DNA of 64,000 nt from JAAYHV01 sp964400515 (GTDB taxonomy: Bacteria > Bacillota > Clostridia > Peptostreptococcales > Anaerovoracaceae), in NCBI GenBank assembly GCA_964400515.1, contig CAYNTJ010000008.1, forward strand, positions 1 through 64,000. Direction: 5' to 3'. The notes beneath the pieces are model-generated. The model saw only the letters and a program-made list of their open reading frames with translations, made no database searches and was not told the origin of the DNA. How positions within the stretch are numbered: the stretch's first letter is position 1; every line of letters begins with the position of its first letter. The translations under genes were made by a program, and so were the position numbers. Positions 7,713 to 16,008 of this stretch are shown here, piece by piece.

Positions 7713-9224
7713 TTATCTGGAATATAGGTTATTTGTTAAATATTCAGGATTACTGGTCACATCTATCCCTAGTGACTTTATAGTCTGTTCATCCCTATCA
7801 CTTAAAATTGCTGTACAATGAGCCCTACATCCTCTTAGGTCATCAAGCTTATTAATGGCAAGCTCAGCCATAGGATTTGTAGTTGTAGACATGGCTAATG
7901 CCATAATAACTTCTTCACAATTCAGACTTGTTTTCTGACTTTTAAATGTGTCTATTTTAAGTGTCTGCATTCTCTGTAAAATCTGAGGCGAAACAAGGGG
8001 AATATCGTCACCAATGCCTGCTAATTCCTTAATTGAATTAAGTATCACAGCTGCTCCCGCAACCATCCTTCTTGAACTTCTTCCTGTAATAATTTTACCA
8101 TTTGGCAATTCCAATGCAGTCACAACTACATTTTCAAATCGCTTATCACATTCCCTTTTTCTTTCGGCATATTCTTCGGCAGGTCTTACTACAACCCTAT
8201 CATATTTATCGGCCCCTACTTCTTCCATTAACAACTTTGCCCTCTCAAGAGAGCTTTCATCTATAATTCCCTTTTTATAATCGCATTCTGCAATAAGATA
8301 TCTTCTTATTATCTCTTGCACTGCTGCATTTTTGCACACTTCATCATCAATAATTCCAAAGCCGGCTCTGTTTACACCCATATCTGTAGGAGATTTATAC
8401 TCTGATTCTTCCCCTGTAATTTTTTCTAGTATACGTTTTACAACAGGGAAAGCCTCCAAATCACGATTATAGTTTACCGCTTGTTCCCCATAAGCTTCAA
8501 GATGATATGAATCTATCATATTTACATCTTTTAAATCAGCAGTAGCAGCTTCATATGCTATATTTACAGGATGCTTAAGGGGTAAATTCCATATGGGAAA
8601 AGTCTCGAACTTGGCATATCTTGCCTTATTGCCCAGTTTATGTTCATGGTATACCTGGGATAAACTGGTGGCAAGTTTGCCAGAACCTCCCCCCGGTCCC
8701 GTGATTACCACTAAGGGTTTTGTTACCTCTATATATGGATTTGCTCCGTAACCGTTGTCGCTTACTATTGTATCAACATCTGTGGGATAACCCTTTGTAT
8801 AATAATGCTTGTATGTTTTTATACCGCCTCTTTTTAATTTGTTTAGAAACATGTTTACTGCAGGAGCATCTTCATATCTGGTTACAACCACAGAATTAAT
8901 CTCCAAATCATAGCTCCTAAACGTATCTATCAATCTTAAGACCTCCAGGTCATAGGTTATTCCAAAATCCTGCCTGGTTTTACTGGTGGTAATATCTCCA
9001 GAATATATACATATTATTATCTCTGCTTTATCCTTCATCCTATGCAAAAGCTTAATTTTGGCATTTTCATCGAAGCCGGGTAATACTCTCATTGCATGTT
9101 TATCATGGACCAATTTCCCCCCAAATTCCAAATAAAGTCTATCACTGTTTCCCTCTTCGATTCTTTCCAAAATAAATTTAGTTTGTTCCTCAATGTACTT
9201 CTCTGCATCAAATCCCTTTTTCAT
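7713..9224 (-). CDS. DUF1846 family protein
   Basis: A 503-aa cytosolic protein of the DUF1846 family, of the usual family length. Family features are the N-terminal GFDAEKYI, a glycine-rich nucleotide-type loop VVITGPGGGSGKLA near residue 170 and a conserved C-terminal SPQILQRMQTLK. Function is unknown; the P-loop-like segment suggests a phosphate-binding enzyme. The start codon overlaps the stop of the DUF1934 gene by 1 bp (TAATG), so the two are translationally coupled. Confidence 0.85.
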   Translation of the reverse strand: MKKGFDAEKYIEEQTKFILERIEEGNSDRLYLEFGGKLVHDKHAMRVLPGFDENAKIKLLHRMKDKAEIIICIYSGDITTSKTRQDFGITYDLEVLRLIDTFRSYDLEINSVVVTRYEDAPAVNMFLNKLKRGGIKTYKHYYTKGYPTDVDTIVSDNGYGANPYIEVTKPLVVITGPGGGSGKLATSLSQVYHEHKLGNKARYAKFETFPIWNLPLKHPVNIAYEAATADLKDVNMIDSYHLEAYGEQAVNYNRDLEAFPVVKRILEKITGEESEYKSPTDMGVNRAGFGIIDDEVCKNAAVQEIIRRYLIAECDYKKGIIDESSLERAKLLMEEVGADKYDRVVVRPAEEYAERKRECDKRFENVVVTALELPNGKIITGRSSRRMVAGAAVILNSIKELAGIGDDIPLVSPQILQRMQTLKIDTFKSQKTSLNCEEVIMALAMSTTTNPMAELAINKLDDLRGCRAHCTAILSDRDEQTIKSLGIDVTSNPEYLTNNLYSR

Positions 9225-9769
9225 TATTGTTCCTTTTCTCCTTTTGCTACGAATGCTTCTATATATAGATTATTTCTCCTTGACATTAAACCTTCAAGCT
9301 TAATGTTATAGTCTAAAAGTAAGTTGCCTATTCCTTCATCATCCACATTGATTTCCACCTTGTTTGTCAGCAGTTCTAAATTTATTCCACCCATGGGAGT
9401 ATGATATCTGGTAACATGTTTTTTTCCTTCGATGAATTCCATATCCAAAGCGCCAATTACATCCTTTGCATATCTTTTCATTGAAATAACATCTTTTTTA
9501 ATAATTAAAACAGTAGTACAGTCCTTAAGTTCCGTTGATACAGATTCATCGTAGATATAGTATTTTATATCACCATCAATGTAGAATTTGGCATCTGTCA
9601 TTATTTCCATGTTTTCTTCCAGTTCTTCGGTTCTTACAAAACCTTCCCCTTTAGGCTGCAGGTCCTGGGAATACTGCTTGTGACTAATTTTTAATTCCAC
9701 ATCCATTACTGTATCATATTTCCATTGCCCGTTAAATATTTCATCTCTAATTTCATCTTCATTAATCAT
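9224..9769 (-). CDS. DUF1934 (YwiB-like) domain protein
   Basis: A 181-aa protein whose residues 40-170 fit the DUF1934/YwiB beta-barrel family (EEGKKHV..YHTP-type signature seen as EGKKHVTRYHTPMG, then IEVN..GNLLLDY). The calycin-like barrel suggests small-ligand binding, but no function is established. It carries about 35 extra N-terminal residues compared with YwiB. It overlaps hslO by 8 bp upstream and DUF1846 by 1 bp downstream, so it is firmly part of the operon. Confidence 0.7.
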   Translation of the reverse strand: MINEDEIRDEIFNGQWKYDTVMDVELKISHKQYSQDLQPKGEGFVRTEELEENMEIMTDAKFYIDGDIKYYIYDESVSTELKDCTTVLIIKKDVISMKRYAKDVIGALDMEFIEGKKHVTRYHTPMGGINLELLTNKVEINVDDEGIGNLLLDYNIKLEGLMSRRNNLYIEAFVAKGEKEQ

Positions 9770-10679
9770 ACTTAACCTCTTTTCTAATGGCTTCTAATTC
9801 CTCTTTGGAAAAGTGATAATCTTTTTTACAAAATTGACAAATTATTTCCGCACCCTCGTCTTCCTCTATCATTTCATCCAGATCTTCGTGACTTAAAGTC
9901 ATTAATCCTCTAAAGTATCTTTCTTTTGAACAGTCACATAGCCATTCAATATTTCTTTCTTCCAGTACGGTGGGTTTATATTCATTCGGCATATCAGAAA
10001 AAATTCTGTCCATCAGTGATTTTAAATATACTTCCGGCACTTTTCTTTTCAATCTCTCCTCTGCTATAATTTTAGAAATAGGTTCCATGCTATTTAGCAT
10101 TTTTTCCAGTTCTAAAACAGTTTCCTCCTTATAGTCCGGAAGCATTTGTATAATCATACCTCCAGCGGACGATACTGTTAAGTCCCTATCCACCATTACT
10201 CCCAAATTAACAGATGAATTCTGTTGCTCAGATATGTAGAAATAGGTAGTGATATCCTCAGCTATTTCACCGGAAACCAAGGCTATTCTACCAAGATAAG
10301 GTTCCTTTAAGCCTATATCCTTAATGACTGTAAGCTCGCCGATTCCCAAAGCTTCTCCCACATTAAGTTTGCCGTTTTCCTTTAGTGGCAAATCCAAATT
10401 TGCATTTGAAACATATCCCTTAACATGACCTTGTCCATTACCCGTGGCTAATACTTCCTTGGCCGGACCGTCTCCTTTAAACTGCACTGTAACCTTATCC
10501 CCATCATTTTTAAGCATTATGCCCATTAATCCGGTGGCAGTAAGAACTCTACCCAATAATGCGGTACTTAAAGGAGTTGTTTGGTGAATAATTCTTGCTT
10601 GTTCCACCATTTCAGTAGTATCTGCCAAATATATTCTATATGACTTGCTATTGTCCATTCCTATTATAACATTATTCAT
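9762..10679 (-). CDS. hslO: Hsp33 redox-regulated chaperone
   Basis: A 305-aa heat-shock protein 33, a holdase chaperone activated by oxidation. The C-terminal zinc switch is intact: C248-x-C250 and C281-x-x-C284. It is first gene of a minus-strand run reaching the tRNA-Thr. The SD is GGGGGA. A short inverted repeat ACAGA-AAA-TCTGT (10735-10747) and AT-rich hexamers lie upstream, but I cannot define a promoter there. A redox chaperone in front of a ClC antiporter hints at a stress-related operon; this is inference. Confidence 0.95.
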   Translation of the reverse strand: MNNVIIGMDNSKSYRIYLADTTEMVEQARIIHQTTPLSTALLGRVLTATGLMGIMLKNDGDKVTVQFKGDGPAKEVLATGNGQGHVKGYVSNANLDLPLKENGKLNVGEALGIGELTVIKDIGLKEPYLGRIALVSGEIAEDITTYFYISEQQNSSVNLGVMVDRDLTVSSAGGMIIQMLPDYKEETVLELEKMLNSMEPISKIIAEERLKRKVPEVYLKSLMDRIFSDMPNEYKPTVLEERNIEWLCDCSKERYFRGLMTLSHEDLDEMIEEDEGAEIICQFCKKDYHFSKEELEAIRKEVKYD

Positions 10680-10751
10680 ATCTATCCCCCATTATATTAA
10701 CGTCTTATTCTAACATAAAGACCGATAAATTTAAACAGAAAATCTGTAATT

Positions 10752-10777
10752 AAAACAAAACCCTGACAATGTCAGGG
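10752..10777 (-). terminator. Intrinsic terminator of the cpsCDB-like operon
   Basis: Perfect 7-bp stem CCCTGAC/GTCAGGG with a 3-base loop, followed on the minus strand by TTTTGTTTT, starting 2 bp after the phosphatase stop codon. Confidence 0.85.
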
Positions 10778-10779
10778 TG

Positions 10780-11493
10780 CTATAACCTGGTAGCATTTAT
10801 TAGGATTTCATCTCCAAGCTGGTTTATATTCATCAATCTATTTTTACCAATGCTATTATTTATATATTCTATAGCCTTCTTTAGGTCAGGTTTTCTTTCA
10901 TCCATATTATGGCTGTCAGAACCTATGACATAAATATCACTTGTTGTAAGGAACTTATGATATTTTGGCCTAATTATCTTTCTTTTAAATGCACCGCTGT
11001 TGATTTGTATTATTAGGTTAAGCTTGAGCAAATCATTTATATTATTTGTACCTTTTTGAAAAGCAATGTATCTTTCCAAATGGGCAATAATTGGTACAAT
11101 ATTTTTATTGTTGTATAAGTTATCTACTTCCTCCAATGTATCATGGCTCCATTTACCAAAGGGCATTTCCAAAAGCATGTACTTGGTGCCTTCAATGCAC
11201 AATCTGTCAATATCTTTATATTTAGACATGTTCGGAAAAAAAGCAACCTCAGCTCCCAAGTAAATATTAGGGTAATTATGTCTTGTCTCTATATGCTTTA
11301 AAAGCTCATTTACAGAAATCTCTCTCCTTATTAAAAAAGCCCCCACATCCTCTACATCATAGTAATAGTGGGGCGTAAGTACTACCCCATCGGCACCTTG
11401 CAATTTTAAGCTTTTCAGCATTTCCAGTGATGTTATTATATCTTGACTGCCATCATCCATATTGGGTAATATGTGCGTATGAAAATCCTTCAT
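10780..11493 (-). CDS. CpsB/YwqE-type PHP protein-tyrosine phosphatase
   Basis: A 237-aa PHP-domain, metal-dependent tyrosine phosphatase of the CpsB/CapC/YwqE family. Motifs are HTHILPNMDDGS (5-16), the H..H ligand region LTPHYYYD (near 60), IAHLERY (near 138) and the C-terminal GSDSH (near 195). It dephosphorylates BY-kinase substrates and the kinase tail. It is last gene of the three-gene module, 2 bp after the kinase. No glycan biosynthesis genes follow; a terminator does. Confidence 0.93.
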   Translation of the reverse strand: MKDFHTHILPNMDDGSQDIITSLEMLKSLKLQGADGVVLTPHYYYDVEDVGAFLIRREISVNELLKHIETRHNYPNIYLGAEVAFFPNMSKYKDIDRLCIEGTKYMLLEMPFGKWSHDTLEEVDNLYNNKNIVPIIAHLERYIAFQKGTNNINDLLKLNLIIQINSGAFKRKIIRPKYHKFLTTSDIYVIGSDSHNMDERKPDLKKAIEYINNSIGKNRLMNINQLGDEILINATRL

Positions 11494-11495
11494 GG

Positions 11496-12254
11496 CTACT
11501 CTGCCTTGTATTTTTCCACATATTGAGAATAGCTCTTGGCACCGTATCTGCTATATTTTCCTTTTTTCCCATATCCTACGGAGGATGGAGCTTTACCATT
11601 TAATACTATTCCCAAAACTTTACAGTTCTTGTTATTCATTCTTTGGATACTTTCTGCTAAATCTTCTTTTCTTGTTTGACCTGCTTTAGCAACCAAAACA
11701 ATTCCACTTGAATACTTTGAAGCCACAGCTGCGTCCGTTACCAAGTTAATAGGTGGTAGGTCAATTAATATATAATTATAGTATTCCTTCAAATATTCAA
11801 TCAAATCCTTCATGGTTTCCGATCCCAACATCTCACTTGGATTAGGAGGCTTTGATCCCGAAGGCATAATATCAACATTTTCATAATCAGTACTTATGAT
11901 TATTTCAGAAAGCTTAACCTTGTTAACCAAAAGATTGCTAAGACCCTTGCTTCCATCAACATCAACTAATTTCGACTGCTTAGGCGCCCTCAAATCACCG
12001 TCTATAACCAATACATTTTCACCGGCTTTACCTAGAGATATGGCTAAATTAAGGCAAATCAGAGTTTTACCTTCTGAAACCTTAGGGCTGGTTATACCAA
12101 TGACTTTACACTTTGAATCAGTGGAAGAAAACATGATATTAGTTCTTAATGTATTAAATTCTTCCACAGTAAAAAAGTCACTGTTATCATTTATTATTTT
12201 CTTTCTTTGATTTCTCAAAGATTGATTTTCATTCATTACCTTTTTACTACTCAT
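11496..12254 (-). CDS. CpsD/CapB-type bacterial tyrosine kinase
   Basis: A 252-aa BY-kinase ATPase domain. The Walker A region reads SPKVSEGKTL (Lys63), where most relatives have GEGKS/T. VLVIDGDLRAP is the Walker A' motif and ILIDLPP the Walker B. The C-terminal 25 residues contain five tyrosines in GKYSRYGAKSYSQYVEKY, the usual autophosphorylation cluster. It acts with the membrane activator encoded 14 bp upstream and the phosphatase downstream to control polysaccharide length or export. The Gly-to-Ser change in Walker A is unusual but need not abolish activity. Confidence 0.93.
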   Translation of the reverse strand: MSSKKVMNENQSLRNQRKKIINDNSDFFTVEEFNTLRTNIMFSSTDSKCKVIGITSPKVSEGKTLICLNLAISLGKAGENVLVIDGDLRAPKQSKLVDVDGSKGLSNLLVNKVKLSEIIISTDYENVDIMPSGSKPPNPSEMLGSETMKDLIEYLKEYYNYILIDLPPINLVTDAAVASKYSSGIVLVAKAGQTRKEDLAESIQRMNNKNCKVLGIVLNGKAPSSVGYGKKGKYSRYGAKSYSQYVEKYKAE

Positions 12255-12268
12255 TTAAAATCACCTTA

Positions 12269-12958
12269 TTAATATTCAGATATTACTCCCAAAATTGGTA
12301 AATCCGTTATTTCTTCAATATCTTCTTCTGTATTTATTTTTGTATCCAATAGGTCTATAACTATAACTAAAAGACATATAAGCATAAATCCTAATAACAG
12401 TCCTATGGCTGTATTCATTTTAACATTTGGATATACGGGATTATTATTTACCTTAGCTCTATCCAAAATCCTTACGGAGCTACCTTCAACGATCTCTGCA
12501 ATCTTTGTGGGAGATATCATGGCTATTTCATCAGCTATCTCTGCAACCTCCAAAGGATTTTCTCCCTGAATAGTAACATAAAATACCTCTGTGTTATTCA
12601 CGGAGCTCGCAGACATCATATCCCTTATCTGACTCGGTGTATAATCAACCCCCGCCTCTCTTATTACTTCCTTTAACATGGAATCCGATTGAATTATGGC
12701 AACATAAGTACCAACAAGCTGCTGCGCCGCTGATATATCACTTGTTGTAAGGGTTTCTGAATTAGATGCAGTCTTGTTATTTACATAGAGTTTAACTGTA
12801 GAAGAATACTCCGGAGTTATTATATAATTGCTAATCATGAATGCTATTAACCCGGATAATACGGTTACCATTATTATTGTTTTAATATTAGATAAAAGTA
12901 AACCAAACAGTTGTCTTAGATCTATTTCTTGTTCTTGGTTATAATTTAACAAATTCAT
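12269..12958 (-). CDS. CpsC/YveK-type Wzz domain membrane adaptor
   Basis: A 229-aa chain-length-determinant (Wzz) protein with two membrane segments (about 27-47 and 180-202) flanking an extracytoplasmic domain, and a short cytoplasmic C-terminus that would activate the BY-kinase. NNPVYPN just before the second segment is the family proline-rich motif. It is first gene of the kinase module, with a good promoter 24 bp upstream and an SD almost touching the ATG. No Wzx, Wzy or glycosyltransferase is nearby. Confidence 0.9.
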   Translation of the reverse strand: MNLLNYNQEQEIDLRQLFGLLLSNIKTIIMVTVLSGLIAFMISNYIITPEYSSTVKLYVNNKTASNSETLTTSDISAAQQLVGTYVAIIQSDSMLKEVIREAGVDYTPSQIRDMMSASSVNNTEVFYVTIQGENPLEVAEIADEIAMISPTKIAEIVEGSSVRILDRAKVNNNPVYPNVKMNTAIGLLLGFMLICLLVIVIDLLDTKINTEEDIEEITDLPILGVISEY

Positions 12959-12981
12959 CCCTCCATTATCTTACTTAAGTA

Positions 12982-13010
12982 ATTCTACACTATTATGCAT
13001 TATTTATCAA
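12982..13010 (-). promoter_or_regulatory. Sigma-A promoter of the BY-kinase module
   Basis: Minus strand TTGATA (13005-13010), 17-bp spacer, TAGAAT (12982-12987). Confidence 0.7.
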
Positions 13011-13122
13011 GAGTCTATGACCTACCGTTTGTTACGAAAAAATGACTATTTATGCTATTTACCATGTTTTTTACACAAAAGTTACATATAATAGTATTAG
13101 AATACTTTAGGAGGTGAATTTT

Positions 13123-14238
13123 ATGAATGATTACTACGATTATGAAAAAATTATTGATATAAAAGAAAAGTCCCCTTATGTCACAAAAAAGTATTTTATA
13201 TTTCTACTGATCATTTGTTTGGTTGTTGGTATTGGTATTGGCTATCTGATTAAAGATAGCATGGATGGCAATTCAAAAGATACAGGTTTAACCAATGCAA
13301 ATTACACTTTGGATGCGGGAACAAAAAGCAATCTTAGCATACAGGAAATCATTGCTAAAAACGAAAACTCCGTCGTAGAAATAAAAACGGAAAAAGTCTC
13401 TACGTCTGCTTGGCTAGGTTCATATGTAACAGAAGGTGCCGGCAGCGGTGTAATAATTGATAAAAACGGTTACATAGCAACAAACAATCATGTGGTGGAC
13501 GGCAGCAACAAAATAACGGTAACCACCCACGATGGTAAGACTTATGATGCCGTATTAATAGGCGCTGACGAGCAAAACGATTTGGCCGTAATAAAAATAG
13601 ACGCAAAGGATTTAATTCCTGTTACATACGGCGATAACAGCACATCAGCAGTAGGCGATCTTGCCGTTGCCATAGGAAATCCCCTGGGTGAACTTGGGGG
13701 TACCGCAACCACCGGAATTATAAGCTCATTGGACAGAGAAATTAATTTGGATAATCTCACATTGAATCTCTTGCAAACAGATGCTGCAATTAATCCGGGG
13801 AATTCCGGAGGCGGACTATTCGACCAAAGGGGAGATTTAATAGGTATTGTAGTTGCCAAGAGCGGAGGAAGCGATGTGGAGGGCTTAGCCTTCGCAATAC
13901 CCGTTAATATAGCCTCTCCCATATTAGCTGATATAATGGATAACGGAACCATCGATAATAAACCAATAGCAGGAATAACCATTATGGATTTAAATTCCGA
14001 AACGGAGCAAGGGGTATATATATATGAGGTAAAAGGAGTAAATGCTTTAGAGGCAGGGTTAAAAAAGGGAGATAAGATTATCAGCTTAAATGGTGTTGAG
14101 ATTACAAGAAGCAGTCAATTGGTAAATGAAATACAAAAAAACAGTATAGGAGATCAGGTGACTTTTGCAGTATTAAGGGATGGAAATAAATTAAGTATAA
14201 AGCTGAAGCTGGAAGCTTCTTCAGAGTATAATGATTAA
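13123..14238 (+). CDS. HtrA/DegP-type membrane-anchored serine protease
   Basis: A 371-aa S1C protease. One membrane segment (about 22-44, KYFIFLLIICLVVGIGIGYL) anchors it, with the protease domain outside. The catalytic triad is His123 (NNHVV), Asp153 (NDLAVIKI) and Ser228 (GNSGGG), and one PDZ domain covers about residues 275-365. It degrades or refolds misfolded envelope proteins. I chose the ATG at 13123 because AGGAGG lies at 13109-13114; the in-frame GTG at 13114 is inside that SD. A TATAAT sits at 13087-13092, but its -35 is poor, so the promoter may need an activator or another sigma factor. Monocistronic, with a strong terminator. Confidence 0.95.
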   Translation: MNDYYDYEKIIDIKEKSPYVTKKYFIFLLIICLVVGIGIGYLIKDSMDGNSKDTGLTNANYTLDAGTKSNLSIQEIIAKNENSVVEIKTEKVSTSAWLGSYVTEGAGSGVIIDKNGYIATNNHVVDGSNKITVTTHDGKTYDAVLIGADEQNDLAVIKIDAKDLIPVTYGDNSTSAVGDLAVAIGNPLGELGGTATTGIISSLDREINLDNLTLNLLQTDAAINPGNSGGGLFDQRGDLIGIVVAKSGGSDVEGLAFAIPVNIASPILADIMDNGTIDNKPIAGITIMDLNSETEQGVYIYEVKGVNALEAGLKKGDKIISLNGVEITRSSQLVNEIQKNSIGDQVTFAVLRDGNKLSIKLKLEASSEYND

Positions 14239-14260
14239 GGGTTGTCAAATGACAACCCTT
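14237..14260 (+). terminator. Strong intrinsic terminator after the HtrA gene
   Basis: 11-bp perfect stem AAGGGTTGTCA/TGACAACCCTT with a 2-base loop, then CTTTTCTTATCTTT. It lies between convergent genes. Confidence 0.85.
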
Positions 14261-14266
14261 CTTTTC

Positions 14267-14941
14267 TTATCTTTGCGTAGTTATTCTGCCGTTCATGCTT
14301 AATAAAAATTCTTTTAATCTTTTTATATGTGCATCGGCTTCTTCCCTCGCCCTTTTTTCATCTCCGTTTACAATGGCATTCATTATCACATAATGTTCAT
14401 CCGGCATTCCTTCATACCTTGAAAAATCATCATAATATAAGTATCTGAATCTAAGGGCTAACTCTTGTACATTACCAACCATTTGTATTAATGTTCTGTT
14501 TCCGCTACATGAAACAACAAGCTTATGAAACATTTCATCATATTTTACTATATCATCAGTACTTGCTGATTTTATGGCTTCCGCATATTTTTCAGTAATA
14601 TCCTTTAGCTCATTTGCCTCTTCGTCATTAATTCTTCTCGCAGCTAAAGAAGCCGCCAACCCTTCCAAATCTTCTCTAACTTCCATGATATCCACCATAT
14701 CTTTTATGGATATATCAGAAACATAAGCGCCTCTTCTTGGTTCGATGGTAACTAAGCCTTCTTTTTCTAATTTTCTGATAGCTTCTCTGATTGGTGTTCT
14801 GCTCACCCCCATGCTCTCGGCAAGTTCTATCTCCATGAGTCTAGTCCCCGGGCTTACATTACCTATCAAAATTTTATGTTTTAATTCCTCATACACCAGT
14901 TCCCTAAGGGGTCTGTGACTTTGCAATTCAAAATCCAGCAT
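14267..14941 (-). CDS. GntR family (FCD/FadR-type) transcriptional regulator
   Basis: A 224-aa regulator with an N-terminal winged helix (residues 10-75, including GVSRTPIREAIRKLEKEGL) and an all-helical FCD ligand domain (80-215), where residues such as D, H in MFHKLVV and H in DAHIKRL can bind a metal or carboxylate. It follows ispE on the same strand after 85 bp. An FCD regulator beside ispE is a gene pair I associate with clostridia, but no target operator is visible here. Confidence 0.92.
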   Translation of the reverse strand: MLDFELQSHRPLRELVYEELKHKILIGNVSPGTRLMEIELAESMGVSRTPIREAIRKLEKEGLVTIEPRRGAYVSDISIKDMVDIMEVREDLEGLAASLAARRINDEEANELKDITEKYAEAIKSASTDDIVKYDEMFHKLVVSCSGNRTLIQMVGNVQELALRFRYLYYDDFSRYEGMPDEHYVIMNAIVNGDEKRAREEADAHIKRLKEFLLSMNGRITTQR

Positions 14942-15026
14942 ATAGCACCTCTTTCCATAATACTTCTTACACTTTTGTTCTTTGTATACATAACATTATA
15001 TACTATCAATATCCCCTTGGCAACCT

Positions 15027-15953
15027 TTATTTTATCCCGGTTATTGTTAGATGCTTGTTTTCAACATGTTTTATTTTTTCAAAATCTTCCTTTGCTTCGT
15101 CGGGATTTAAATAATATGCTACTATAGTAGGGCCACTTCCGCTCATCAGTACTTTCACCGCATTAAGATTGTTATCTGCCCATTTCTTTATTTCCCCCGC
15201 CTCTTTGTATTCGGTTAAAGTAAATTCTTCCATTATATTCTTCGTATTAACAAAAAATTTCTCATAATCTTTGTTTTTTAAATAATCAAGCATTTCCTGC
15301 AGATCGTATTTTATTTGGGTTTCCATTCGATCAAGTCCTTCATAAACCTCTTTTGTAGAAACAAATATATTGGGGTTCATCAGTATTATATATGAAGGTA
15401 TACTTTCTATTTGATTTAATTTATCCCCTATACCTTTGGCAATTGCCGTTAAATACGATCCTTCCAATCCCCTAATACCTTTAATCAAATCCATATTTTT
15501 ATATGCATTCATGGAAACGGAAAAAGGGAAATCAGCTCCCAGGTCTTCCCCTATTTTCTGAAGCTCTTTCAATGTATATTTGTAACCCATAAGCTTATTG
15601 ATACCCAGTAATACAGCTGCCCCATCCGCTGTCCCTCCTGCCAAGCCTGCTGCCACAGGGAGGTTCTTTTTTATATAAATGTCAAAGCTGTTATACTCGC
15701 CTTCATACCCCATTAGTATTCTTTCTGCAGCCACAACTGCAAGATTACCGGAATCCGTCGGTAATGAAAGATCATTTGTTCTAAGCCTTATTTCGGTTTT
15801 TTCTATTTTCTTTTTTTCTGCAACTATTTCCACCTCATCAAATAAGTCAATTCCTTGCATAATACTTTCAATTTCATGAAAACCGTTTTCCGTTTTACCT
15901 GTTATATTTAAAAACAGATTAATTTTACCATAGGCATTTAATTTAATTCTCAT
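15027..15953 (-). CDS. ispE: 4-diphosphocytidyl-2-C-methyl-D-erythritol kinase
   Basis: A 308-aa GHMP kinase that phosphorylates CDP-methylerythritol in the non-mevalonate isoprenoid pathway. MRIKLNAYGKINLFLNI is the N-terminal substrate motif, PVAAGLAGGTADGAA (near 95) the ATP loop and LMSGSGPT the third GHMP motif. The start is the ATG at 15953, behind GGAGA; longer in-frame versions run back through the preceding hairpin. It is third gene of the tadA-led run. Confidence 0.95.
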   Translation of the reverse strand: MRIKLNAYGKINLFLNITGKTENGFHEIESIMQGIDLFDEVEIVAEKKKIEKTEIRLRTNDLSLPTDSGNLAVVAAERILMGYEGEYNSFDIYIKKNLPVAAGLAGGTADGAAVLLGINKLMGYKYTLKELQKIGEDLGADFPFSVSMNAYKNMDLIKGIRGLEGSYLTAIAKGIGDKLNQIESIPSYIILMNPNIFVSTKEVYEGLDRMETQIKYDLQEMLDYLKNKDYEKFFVNTKNIMEEFTLTEYKEAGEIKKWADNNLNAVKVLMSGSGPTIVAYYLNPDEAKEDFEKIKHVENKHLTITGIK

Positions 15954-15969
15954 AACTATCTCCAAATTC

Positions 15970-15999
15970 AAAATGGATGCCAGAGAACCTGACATCCAT
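15970..15999 (-). terminator. Hairpin between the Ig-like protein gene and ispE
   Basis: Minus-strand 11-bp stem ATGGATGTCAG/CTGGCATCCAT (one G-U pair), followed by TTTTG. It may be a partial terminator that lowers ispE expression from the upstream promoter. Confidence 0.55.
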
Positions 16000-16008
16000 T
16001 AGTAATCA

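Noticed and set aside
13114..13122. GTG start for the HtrA gene
   Set aside because: The GTG is part of the AGGAGGTG Shine-Dalgarno sequence; the ATG at 13123 is correctly spaced.
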